The position numbers and the translations under genes were made by a program. A stretch of 38,773 bases of DNA. It comes from a virus. This document shows positions 8,094-15,210 of the stretch, in pieces. The DNA lies in IMG/VR virus record IMGVR_UViG_3300032240_002289, positions 1 through 38,773 of that record; one strand, written 5' to 3'. Below the pieces are notes generated by a model, which searched no databases, was not told the origin of the DNA, and saw only the letters and a program-made list of their open reading frames with translations. Within the stretch, counting starts at the first letter, position 1. Each line of letters opens with the position of its first letter.

Positions 8094-8120
8094 TTTCCTT
8101 CTTAGGAGCAACTCAGTTTT

Positions 8121-11100
8121 TTAGACAGCGTGAGTGTGAGTGCTGTAAGGCGCCTGAACGTATCCAGGAGCCACGACTTCCACGTGCTGCATCATACCCA
8201 TGTCCTGATCATCCAGGAGGTGACAGTGTACGAGGAAGAGACCGGTGTAGTCTTCGAACTTAGTTCTCATACGGACTTCGCCGCGAGATCCTGGATCAGC
8301 TTCATCTGCAACGATTGGATTCTCAGCAAGTACGCCCGCTGGGATCGTTGTGGTGTCCTCATACCCCTGGAATGCAATTGGCATTTCACGTTCAAACGTA
8401 TAAGCACCTTCTCCGCTCATCGGAGGATTAGGCATTGCGTTCGCGCCGAAAATACCGTCTCTGTATCCCATGATCTGGTATGGATTCACGTGAATATGAA
8501 ACTGATGGATGACGTCACTCTTGTTTTCCATCAAGATTTCTTCACAAGTGCCCAAATAAGCGACCGTGCGGTTGAAATCATTGTAGGGAGATTCGTTCAT
8601 CCAAGTCGATCCGCTTCCCATGCCAGCCACACCGCGACCATGAATCGCGAAACTCATGACTCGGCGTCTCACGATCTTATCTGCCAACGCTTCTACAGGA
8701 AGCGCAATGCCTCTGTAAAAGTAGTGGTCAGTTAGGATCTCAACGATTTGCTGATCTTGGTTGTTAGTCGAGGAGTTGTTAATCGTGGTCAATTTGAATA
8801 GGTCATATTCAAACGACACGGTTCCTTCGGCAGGAAGTGTAGCCGATGAGCCTTCAGGGACTGCGATTTTAAAAGTCGCAGCATCTGTCGCAAGCTCACT
8901 GATGACGAAATCCGTTCCACCGATGGCAACCCTTGCACCGACTGCAAGATGATGAGGTTGATCATTTGGCATGACCAGCGTTCCATCAGCTGCAAGTGTA
9001 GCACCTTCCACTGTAGCTACGATCGGAGTTGAACCGAGCAAGGTTTGTAATTCTGCGACTGAAGAGATATAACTCTTCGTTGCAAAGTCAACCTGTGGCA
9101 AGGCTGTGCCGTCGGTAGCAGGAGAGGGGAGCAGGCTCTCTAGTTTTGAAACGTGATTCGATGCGCTGCTTGCGAGAGTCTCGCCGTAAGCAATCGATGC
9201 GATCTTAACTGGTGCATCGATGTTATCGAAGGTTTCAGTTTCAGTGATCGGCAACGTGTAAATCGGATACTCGCCCGAGACTTCAACGCCCACTTTTGGG
9301 ACGACGAAGAATTCAAAACGCTGACCTGGGTTACAGATGATGTAACTCAAGCGAACGCCTGCTGGGTAGTAAACGAAGTCGGGGTCAATCACGGTGTCAG
9401 AGAAGCCTTGCGGAATGACTGGCACTCCGTCGCGGCCCACGATCACGAGGTCATGATCCTTGACTGCGATTCTGTGAAAAGTAATGCCCGATGCGTTGAG
9501 CATGGAGAACACTTTAAGTTCTCCTGCTTTGACCGAGTAAACCGGTTGCTTCTGACCGTTCACTGAGTGAATGAACTTCACATCCACTGGGGTACAGCTT
9601 GGGGTTGCCATGCTGAAATTTCCGTGAACGTGAGGAGCATTTCCTTCGAGAGCAGCGCAAGAGCAAATACACTTAGGATCTAAGTTGTCTTTGTAGTATG
9701 GGCTCAAGTCAAGCGCGTCTACTGGAGTGACTTTCTGTCCGTCCTCAGCTGGCGTTGCGTTTGGATCATAGACATCCAAAGGCAGGTTAGACACATAGTC
9801 TACCCAATTGAGCTCGTCGTGACCATTCAGGTTATCGCCCCACTGCATGCGTTGCAAGATCATGAATTCACGATCCACACCCGCTGCGTTGAGTCTTTGC
9901 TGATAGGGGCCTTCAATTAAGATCGGGCCTGCGGCACCGCGATCGATCATGTTCATCGAACCGCCGTGTCCGTGTGGGTGATACCAGTAGAGCCCACCGA
10001 AGTGATTCGCTGGCACTTCATAGTAATAACGAAGTTTCGAGCCTGGCTTAACGGTTCTCATGACGTTGTCGCCAAAGCCGTCTGGACGTGCGTGGACGCC
10101 ATGCCAATGCAGGTTAGTCTGTCCGCGTTGCATGATATGCTGCATCCAAATGGTCGCCGTATCAAGCGCCATGGGATTTGCGTTCAATGGATAAGCGCGA
10201 TCATCAAGATGCATGTGAAGCATCTCATGACGTTGCATCATGCCATCGGACCAAGGTTCAATTTCACCGAGGTCGTCCATGTTATTTTGGAATTCAACGG
10301 CCAGAGCATCGCCTGGGCGAACTTTCAAAACAGGACCGCAAATGGTACCGTTGAAATTAGCCGAGCGCTTCATGATGCGACCAAGCGCGAAAGCGTCATC
10401 CGTGTTCAGATTAAGCTTCACATTTAAAAGGCCGTCTTCAGACTCATAAAGAGCCCAAGCCTGTTTACCCAAATTCACACTTGGGTCAACGAGAGCTGGC
10501 TTTTTAACAGGCTCACCCTTACGCTCGATGTAAGGATTCGCTGCCTCTGCAAGTCCTTCGCCCTTGTCGGTTGAAGTAAGAGCAAACTTTCCTTTTTCAA
10601 TCCATTGGCCATCCAAACGGCGATACTCAACGACGAGCTCACCGTCTGCGTTTGTTCCCAGTCTCCATGAATCATGCTCGCCTGAGCCTAGATAGAGCTT
10701 ACCGGATTTAACACGGTTTCCGACTCGAACCTTCTGTTCAGAAAGAGCGGTCTTGTTATCAATCTTAATTTCTGTCTCACAAGAAAGATTAATATTATCA
10801 GAAGTATTCCAGGCATTGTTTGCATAGTCGTAGAGCCAAAAATGGTCTCTAAAGCCTTTGAGCACAATACCGCCGAAAGACGCATCCAAATCACCTACGG
10901 TTGCAGGATCGGCAGAGCCATTCAACACCAAACGCTTTGAATCCAAGATTTGCGCGCGGTGGGTTTCAGGACCCACGAATGGAGCGGCAGGGTCTCCGAT
11001 TAAAAGAGGACGGCACTCGGTAAAGTTACCAGCGGCTAGCCCGTCGTGGTCAAGATCATTCCAAGCGGTCACGCCGTCACCGACTTTAAACTGATGCGTA

Positions 11101-11189
11101 TCGGATTCAATCCCGATCTCACCCACTGCGAGGATAGGGTTCTGCTCGGTCCAGTGAGACGCTGGGCCGTGTTTCATTTGGATTTTCAT
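8121..11189 (-). CDS. Tail-fibre/multicopper oxidase fusion protein
   Basis: This 1022-residue protein is phage fibre at the front and enzyme behind. Residues 1-50 match the fibre N-terminal module found in Mtd-like and hyaluronidase-type fibres (NPILAVGEIGIESD, FKVGDGVTAWNDL). Residues 100-205 resemble fibre beta modules (GGIVLKGFRDHFWLYDY, GELVVEYRRLDGQW). From about 245 on it is a three-domain multicopper oxidase: FNGTICGPVLKVRPGD (279-294), motif I HWHG (His361, His363), motif II YHPHGHG (His404, His406), motif III HQFHIH (895, 898, 900) and motif IV HCH (988-990) with axial Met999. Asp994 stands where type-1 copper His is expected. A fibre-like beta segment (about 715-795) separates domains 2 and 3. 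There is no signal peptide. The start follows AAAGGAG. Such enzymes couple one-electron oxidation of metals or phenols to reduction of oxygen; the substrate and virion location here are inference. Confidence 0.9.
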   Translation of the reverse strand: MKIQMKHGPASHWTEQNPILAVGEIGIESDTHQFKVGDGVTAWNDLDHDGLAAGNFTECRPLLIGDPAAPFVGPETHRAQILDSKRLVLNGSADPATVGDLDASFGGIVLKGFRDHFWLYDYANNAWNTSDNINLSCETEIKIDNKTALSEQKVRVGNRVKSGKLYLGSGEHDSWRLGTNADGELVVEYRRLDGQWIEKGKFALTSTDKGEGLAEAANPYIERKGEPVKKPALVDPSVNLGKQAWALYESEDGLLNVKLNLNTDDAFALGRIMKRSANFNGTICGPVLKVRPGDALAVEFQNNMDDLGEIEPWSDGMMQRHEMLHMHLDDRAYPLNANPMALDTATIWMQHIMQRGQTNLHWHGVHARPDGFGDNVMRTVKPGSKLRYYYEVPANHFGGLYWYHPHGHGGSMNMIDRGAAGPILIEGPYQQRLNAAGVDREFMILQRMQWGDNLNGHDELNWVDYVSNLPLDVYDPNATPAEDGQKVTPVDALDLSPYYKDNLDPKCICSCAALEGNAPHVHGNFSMATPSCTPVDVKFIHSVNGQKQPVYSVKAGELKVFSMLNASGITFHRIAVKDHDLVIVGRDGVPVIPQGFSDTVIDPDFVYYPAGVRLSYIICNPGQRFEFFVVPKVGVEVSGEYPIYTLPITETETFDNIDAPVKIASIAYGETLASSASNHVSKLESLLPSPATDGTALPQVDFATKSYISSVAELQTLLGSTPIVATVEGATLAADGTLVMPNDQPHHLAVGARVAIGGTDFVISELATDAATFKIAVPEGSSATLPAEGTVSFEYDLFKLTTINNSSTNNQDQQIVEILTDHYFYRGIALPVEALADKIVRRRVMSFAIHGRGVAGMGSGSTWMNESPYNDFNRTVAYLGTCEEILMENKSDVIHQFHIHVNPYQIMGYRDGIFGANAMPNPPMSGEGAYTFEREMPIAFQGYEDTTTIPAGVLAENPIVADEADPGSRGEVRMRTKFEDYTGLFLVHCHLLDDQDMGMMQHVEVVAPGYVQAPYSTHTHAV

Positions 11190-11218
11190 TGAAAAATCTC
11201 CTTTAAGAAATTTGGATT

Positions 11219-11257
11219 AAAAAAAAGGGGAACTCGTTCATTAGAAACGAGCCCCCC
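11219..11257 (-). terminator. Rho-independent terminator directly in front of the oxidase gene
   Basis: On the minus strand the arms CTCGTT and AACGAG plus a CCCC/GGGG clamp form a strong hairpin followed by eight T. It lies 19 bases after the fibre gene stop and ends only 29 bases before the oxidase ATG, just ahead of that gene's ribosome-binding site. Oxidase expression must therefore come from read-through, antitermination or a promoter overlapping this short stretch. Confidence 0.85.
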
Positions 11258-11275
11258 CGGAATGTCAATTCAAGT

Positions 11276-12811
11276 TTAGACTGAACCGCCGTTCAAAGTG
11301 ACATCTCCAAGGTATTGACCTTTAGCAGAAATCACATCCCCAACGGACAACTGTTCTCCGCTTGGATCTACGAGTGAGCCGGTGAAGGTGACACGAGACA
11401 CGCCGCCATTGACGGACACGCTGAAATCCTCGCCTTCAAAAATCGCCAGACGACCGACGAAAAGCTGAAGAGAGTTGACGTCATAGTCGTGCGAAAGATT
11501 AATAAAGCCCTGATCCAAATGAGTCTGGGTCAATTCTACTTTCTCTTTTGCAGGAACGAAGTAAGCGGCTTCAAGAGCTGTGACGCGAGCATCTAAGGAG
11601 CTTTCAACTCCCTGAGCACGGGATGCTTCGCTTGCAATCGATGCACTCAGTGCGCTCTCAGCTGCGCGAGCAGTTGAGGCTTCCGAGGCTAAATCAGAAG
11701 CTAATGAGGCTTCGACACCCTGGGCGCGAGAGGCTTCACTTGCGACCTGAGAATCGGTGTAGGATTTCGCTTCAGTCAGGTTAGCGGCGACGGTGTTTAC
11801 GAGTGCGGCTACTGCGCTTTCGTCGCTTGCCAGCTGATCGTCAATTTTTTTAAGAGTGTCCAGCATCGCTGGAGCGCCCCCAATCAAATCAGCAATCTTT
11901 TGATCCGTGTAGGATTGAGCAGCCGACTGAGCGGCAGATTCTGCTGCGGTCGCGCGTGCAATTTCAGCGGTCAAGGCATCGCTTAAGCCTTGTTCAGCTG
12001 CGCGAGCGGTTTCTGATTCTGTGGTCAAATCAGAACGAAGGGATGCTTCTACGCCTTCAGCGCGAGCGACTTCTGCATCCAACGCAGATTGGAAGCTTGA
12101 GCTTGAAGCCGATTCCGCAGCTTGCGCCCGGGCAATCTCAGCGTCTAATGCGTTTGAGAGAGCAAGTTCCGCTGCGCGAGCCGTAGCAGCTTCGCTGACG
12201 ATTGCAGCTTCAGCGCTCGACAAACGACCATCAAGCGCACTTTCTTGAGCCTGAGCTCGGGAAGCTTCGCTTGCGATTGAAGAGGCTAGGTCTGCTTCAA
12301 CCCCTTGAGCGCGAGCGACTTCAGCGGTGAGATCAGAACGAAGGGATGCTTCAACGCCTTGTGCCCGGGATGCCTCGGAGCTAATCGCATCGCTTAGGCT
12401 CTGCTCCACGCCTTGGGCGCGGGAGGCTTCGCTTGCAACCTGAGAATCAGCGTAGGCTTTCGCTGTATCGAGGTTCTCAGCAACGGTCTGGACGAGAGCG
12501 CTTACGGCACTTTCGTCTTGAGAAAGTTGATCGTCAATTTTTTTTAAGGTGTCGAGCATCGCCGGAGCACCTCCGATCAAATCAGCAATTTTCTGATCGG
12601 TATAGCTCTCAGCGCTCGAGAGAGTGGCCGAGTCGCCTGCTGCGAAATCAGTTCGAATGGATGCGTCGGCATCACTTCTTAACTGCGCTTCTGCGGCGAC
12701 TTGCGCGTCGGTGTAAGAGTTAGCAGTCGAAACCGCCCCAGTTTGCTGAGAGGTAATGAAATTGATTACCTCGGGCGCTAAAAATTTCTTTTTAATTCTT
12801 TGATCTGACAT
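11276..12811 (-). CDS. Coiled-coil fibre protein with 18-residue repeats
   Basis: A 511-residue, Ala/Ser/Glu-rich protein, almost wholly helical up to residue 415. About ten copies of an 18-residue repeat of the type SEASRAQGVEASLRSDLT run through 127-411. A separate 68-residue block beginning SYTDQKIADLIGGAPAMLD occurs twice (69-136 and 300-367) with only scattered changes. Residues about 425-501 form a beta module that recurs at the C termini of three other proteins of this phage. The layout (N-terminal anchor, helical shaft, beta knob) suggests a trimeric virion fibre. It is followed by a strong terminator and then the fibre-oxidase gene. Attachment site and ligand are unknown. Confidence 0.8.
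   Translation of the reverse strand: MSDQRIKKKFLAPEVINFITSQQTGAVSTANSYTDAQVAAEAQLRSDADASIRTDFAAGDSATLSSAESYTDQKIADLIGGAPAMLDTLKKIDDQLSQDESAVSALVQTVAENLDTAKAYADSQVASEASRAQGVEQSLSDAISSEASRAQGVEASLRSDLTAEVARAQGVEADLASSIASEASRAQAQESALDGRLSSAEAAIVSEAATARAAELALSNALDAEIARAQAAESASSSSFQSALDAEVARAEGVEASLRSDLTTESETARAAEQGLSDALTAEIARATAAESAAQSAAQSYTDQKIADLIGGAPAMLDTLKKIDDQLASDESAVAALVNTVAANLTEAKSYTDSQVASEASRAQGVEASLASDLASEASTARAAESALSASIASEASRAQGVESSLDARVTALEAAYFVPAKEKVELTQTHLDQGFINLSHDYDVNSLQLFVGRLAIFEGEDFSVSVNGGVSRVTFTGSLVDPSGEQLSVGDVISAKGQYLGDVTLNGGSV
11579..12433 (-). repeat. 18-residue helical repeats in fibre shaft (54-bp period)
   Basis: The coding repeats translate as S/A-E-x-(S/A)-R-A-x-x-V/A-E-x-x-L-x-(S/D)-x-L/I-x, 18 residues each, interrupted by the second SYTDQK block. 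The DNA copies have diverged, so this is an old protein repeat and not a tandem DNA artefact. Confidence 0.8.
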
Positions 12812-12825
12812 GAAAGAGTCCTTTC

Positions 12826-13236
12826 TTACGTTCGGATATATCTGATTTTAAGAGAGTCACCGGCTTCGAGTGCTTCATCCCCACTTGAGCTCATGGAGTT
12901 TACCCAACTTAAACGAGTCACCCCATTGATTTGAGTTAAAATAAAATCCTCCCCCTCCCATAGGCTGAGACGATTCACAGAAGCCTGAATACTATTCTGA
13001 ATGGGAGTGTATGTGAGGTCAACGTATTGATTCAAAATATCATTGGAGCTGAGACTAAAAGTTTCGACGCAATGCGTAAAAGATGCACCACTTGTACTCG
13101 TGGTCAATCTCCAATCTGAGGCGTTATCCTTACCCACGGAAATGTAGGATTGCTTATTCAGGAGATCAATATAGTGATGACCCACCCCATTAGGCGTGAT
13201 CGAAGGACTTCCATTACCAGTGTAAATGTGTTGCAT
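12826..13236 (-). CDS. Short fibre-type protein with shared C-terminal beta module
   Basis: The 136-residue protein starts with a fibre-like segment (IYTGNGSPSITPNGVGHHYIDL, then YISVGKDNASDWRL) typical of phage appendage proteins. Residues 58-136 are the beta module also found at the C terminus of the 511-, 456- and 501-residue proteins: an E-x-F-S-L beginning, a W/F-EGEDF turn, TRLSW and a final GDSLKIRYI. Its gene lies between two other small structural genes and the long coiled-coil fibre. It is probably a small virion surface or adaptor protein. Confidence 0.65.
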   Translation of the reverse strand: MQHIYTGNGSPSITPNGVGHHYIDLLNKQSYISVGKDNASDWRLTTSTSGASFTHCVETFSLSSNDILNQYVDLTYTPIQNSIQASVNRLSLWEGEDFILTQINGVTRLSWVNSMSSSGDEALEAGDSLKIRYIRT

Positions 13237-13237
13237 A

Positions 13238-13501
13238 TTAAAAAGTTAATACCTCGCCTATCGGGGTCGTAAGAAATTCATACTCAAGTTGAGTGATGAC
13301 CGTCTGATTCAAAAAATTGACACCTACAATTTTAGGACCGAGCGCGGTCAAAACTCGATAAGCACCTTGGGATTGAGCGAGTTCTTGAATCGCGCTTTGA
13401 ACGGTTTGGGAGTTGAGCGTTGTGCCGGTGGGGTCAAAAGGGGTAGTTCCCGCATTTGGAGCGGGAATGTATTTCGTGACTATCCCGCCGTAAAGACTCA
13501 T
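13238..13501 (-). CDS. Small fibre-cassette protein
   Basis: The 87-residue protein contains NSQTVQSAIQELAQS, a helical motif often seen in phage fibre and baseplate proteins just before a beta region. It overlaps the upstream gene by 4 bases and stops 2 bases before the next gene starts. No enzyme motif is present. A structural role is inferred from the motif and context. Confidence 0.6.
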   Translation of the reverse strand: MSLYGGIVTKYIPAPNAGTTPFDPTGTTLNSQTVQSAIQELAQSQGAYRVLTALGPKIVGVNFLNQTVITQLEYEFLTTPIGEVLTF

Positions 13502-13923
13502 TGCCCGACCTCTTCAATCACGGCTATCCCTGTGGCGCCAGACTCCATGACACCATAAATTTGCATTGAATCGGAGAGAACTAATTCTTTTGCGCTCTGT
13601 GGCCAAATGATAAATCCTTCAGTGAGTGGCACAGAAGTGGTATAATTTACTAAAATATTTTTCGTCGTTGAAGTATTTTGAATCGTAACGCTGTGTCGAT
13701 TCGGTAAATTTTGTGAAGGCAGTGGCACCCAGGCCGAACTGTTTAATTGAACTGTGGTCACTCGGGCTTGCACTAGAGGTCTTAAATCGGTGTAGACCGG
13801 CTCATTAACTGAGTTCGTGATTTTAGTATGGAGTCTTCTCCGCCCGTCCGTATCGGCGGAGTTGCCGACCGGGTCCGAACGATCCATAAAAAGCCCGCTC
13901 ACGACTGGGGTTTCGTTTGCCAT
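13498..13923 (-). CDS. Small beta-rich structural protein
   Basis: A 141-residue protein with beta-strand pattern in its second half: RHSVTIQNTS, ILVNYTTSVPLTEGFIIWPQ, MQIYGVMESGATGIAVIEE. This layout (a value at a strand, a bulky turn, and a final short acidic strand) is shared with the 109-residue protein encoded at 20803-21132 on the other strand, and is common in small phage decoration or head-fibre proteins. It lies between a zinc-ribbon gene and fibre genes, so a virion surface role is likely. It overlaps the next gene by 4 bases. Confidence 0.6.
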   Translation of the reverse strand: MANETPVVSGLFMDRSDPVGNSADTDGRRRLHTKITNSVNEPVYTDLRPLVQARVTTVQLNSSAWVPLPSQNLPNRHSVTIQNTSTTKNILVNYTTSVPLTEGFIIWPQSAKELVLSDSMQIYGVMESGATGIAVIEEVGQ

Positions 13924-13926
13924 GGG

Positions 13927-14178
13927 TTAATCTCTTAACCTAACTGCGGCCGGTTCGGGAGTTTTTACTTCTTTGGCTTTTCCTCGATTGCAATTGGAAC
14001 AACGAATATTTTTGGAGGCAAGCGATTGCTTGACTAACGCCCCCCCGCAAATTCCGCATTTCACCGTTCTGCACGGTTGGCAAAGCCCTGATGAGTGTCC
14101 CGAAATATTTTCACAAGTCTCAGTCACGCAAGAGGATTTCCATTCCGGTTCTTTTAATCGTGTTTTAATTTTACTCAT
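13927..14178 (-). CDS. Zinc-ribbon protein
   Basis: An 83-residue basic protein with four Cys pairs: CVTETC, CQPC, CGICGG and CSNC. Two zinc ions could be bound. Such small ribbons bind nucleic acids or proteins. It is the first gene of the surface cassette, and only 20 bases separate its ATG from the ATG of the opposite-strand nuclease gene, so any promoter for either must overlap the other's coding region. Confidence 0.7.
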   Translation of the reverse strand: MSKIKTRLKEPEWKSSCVTETCENISGHSSGLCQPCRTVKCGICGGALVKQSLASKNIRCSNCNRGKAKEVKTPEPAAVRLRD

Positions 14179-14198
14179 GCGTGGGATAGGCTACCTCA

Positions 14199-14600
14199 AT
14201 GATCCGAAATAAAAAAGTCCCCCGGGCAATTCTCAAGCTAAAACCACAAGTGAGGAAAGAAAAAGACATCGAACAGGAAATTCTCCTTTGGCTCAATTAT
14301 CAGAAGGGATGCTTCGCCTGGAAGAATAAATCCATGGGCACTTTCAATGCGAAGCGTGGGGTCTATCTGAAACCGACCCACCGATTCAGTGAAAAAGGCA
14401 GTTCTGACATTTTAGGGATTTGGCAAGGCTATATGCTCTGCATCGAGGTTAAAAGCGAGAAGGGTAGGCTCATGCCGCATCAAGCGGTGTTTTTAGACCG
14501 CATGCATGAGTTGGGCGCGATTGCTTTTGTGGCTCGGTCGCTTGAAGATGTGAAGGCTCACTTGATTGAGGGCCAGATTTTAAAAGTTCTTAACTACTAG
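14199..14600 (+). CDS. VRR-NUC domain nuclease
   Basis: The 133-residue protein is a stand-alone PD-(D/E)XK nuclease of the VRR-NUC type. Glu25 (DIEQEILLWL), Asp70 (GSSDILGIW), Glu83-Val-Lys85 (CIEVKSEKG) and Gln95 (MPHQAVFL) are the expected catalytic positions, and all are present. The family cleaves branched or structured DNA, and stand-alone phage members are thought to process recombination or replication intermediates, in keeping with the ERF and SSB genes nearby. It is the only plus-strand gene between two minus-strand operons. Its stop region overlaps the convergent HTH gene by 11 bases. Confidence 0.85.
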   Translation: MIRNKKVPRAILKLKPQVRKEKDIEQEILLWLNYQKGCFAWKNKSMGTFNAKRGVYLKPTHRFSEKGSSDILGIWQGYMLCIEVKSEKGRLMPHQAVFLDRMHELGAIAFVARSLEDVKAHLIEGQILKVLNY

Positions 14601-14766
14601 ATCGTCCCGACTGAATCCAAGCGTCAATCTCAGATTGAATGAATCGCCATTGTCTGCCCACTCGGTGGCATGGGATTTTTCCTTGCTGAACCCAACGATA
14701 AACTGTGATGGGTGCAACGCCTAAATGAGCAGCAATCTCATCGACGGATAAAAGCTTCTCGCTCAT
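14590..14766 (-). CDS. Excisionase-type HTH DNA-binding protein (58 aa)
   Basis: A 58-codon frame encodes MSEKLLSVDEIAAHLGVAPI and continues with TVYRWVQQGKIPCHRVG and RQWRFIQSEIDAWI. This is a complete MerR-like/HTH_17 (excisionase family) winged helix, in which the helix VDEIAAHLGVAPITVYRWV is followed by the IPCHRVGRQWRF wing. It overlaps the upstream gene as ATGA and the convergent nuclease gene at its end. Without an integrase in the genome, excision is an unlikely role. A transcription regulator or DNA-architecture protein is more plausible. Confidence 0.85.
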   Translation of the reverse strand: MSEKLLSVDEIAAHLGVAPITVYRWVQQGKIPCHRVGRQWRFIQSEIDAWIQSGRSSS

Positions 14767-14960
14767 AGCCGCCCCAAATCAGGCGTATAGTTTCGGTAAT
14801 CCGACCACTCGCTCTCGTAATCGCGCCGCCTTTGTTCCTCGTACCATGCGTTTTTATCAAATCCCGAACCGTTGCAGAAAGTACAATCGACTCGTTTTTC
14901 TTCGGGTTGGTCAATGGCAAGATTGACCGATCCTCGACCGCCGCAAAATCTACACTTCAC
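14763..14960 (-). CDS. Small DnaJ-type zinc-finger protein
   Basis: The 65-residue protein has two CxxCxGxG-like knuckles, CRFCGGRG and CTFCNGSG, separated by about 20 residues, the pattern of a DnaJ-like zinc finger, followed by a charged tail. It starts with GTG, overlaps the preceding gene by 11 bases and its stop overlaps the HTH gene start (ATGA). The role is unknown; such fingers usually mediate protein or RNA contacts. Confidence 0.7.
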   Translation of the reverse strand: MKCRFCGGRGSVNLAIDQPEEKRVDCTFCNGSGFDKNAWYEEQRRRDYESEWSDYRNYTPDLGRL

Positions 14961-15195
14961 TGGCGCCCCCTTCGGCTGAAAGAGAAAGAGTCATTCCAAT
15001 TGTGTGCCGCGGTTTTAAAAACTCCGCTTCGGGATGGTAGACGAACGTGATTTTAGTGGTGAATTGGATAATGACGCTCTCACCCGGGTAGGCTGTATCC
15101 ATTGCGGTCTGTTTTAAACGTTGTCCAATTTCAATTAATTTATTTGGGTCCACTTCAATGAGCTGCACGACTTGAGTTCCTGATTTTTCATTCAT
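14950..15195 (-). CDS. Hypothetical protein of the replication operon
   Basis: An 81-residue soluble protein without recognised motifs. A good ribosome-binding site (GAGGGAGGG) precedes the ATG. It sits between SSB and the DnaJ-type zinc-finger gene in a compact operon, so an accessory role in phage DNA metabolism is possible. Confidence 0.6.
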   Translation of the reverse strand: MNEKSGTQVVQLIEVDPNKLIEIGQRLKQTAMDTAYPGESVIIQFTTKITFVYHPEAEFLKPRHTIGMTLSLSAEGGASEV

Positions 15196-15210
15196 TCAAA
15201 ATTCCCTCCC

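Larger units (their letters stand above)
7917..8112. repeat. Duplicated terminator unit with TAGGAGCAAC motif
   Basis: Two units of similar design lie about 140 bases apart. Each has an A-run, a GC stem with a TTTTAAT-containing loop, a CCCCTTC-like or CCCCTTTCC-like segment, and then the identical ten bases TAGGAGCAAC (7960-7969 and 8103-8112). The similarity beyond the hairpin suggests duplication of a regulatory cassette rather than two independent terminators. Confidence 0.6.

Noticed and set aside
8130-8735. 201-codon plus-strand frame opposite the oxidase gene
   Set aside because: It is antisense to the strongest coding region in the window, has no recognisable domain and reflects the codon pattern of the oxidase gene. 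Shorter antisense frames at 9153-9566 and 9966-10427 were rejected for the same reason.
8121-11189. Diversity-generating retroelement suggested by the Mtd-like fibre N terminus
   Set aside because: No reverse transcriptase gene and no template/variable repeat pair were found; the C terminus is an oxidase rather than a C-type lectin fold.
14738-14920. 60-codon minus-strand frame overlapping the DnaJ-type zinc-finger gene
   Set aside because: The zinc-finger and 58-codon HTH frames explain the same DNA with clear motifs and an ATGA overlap.
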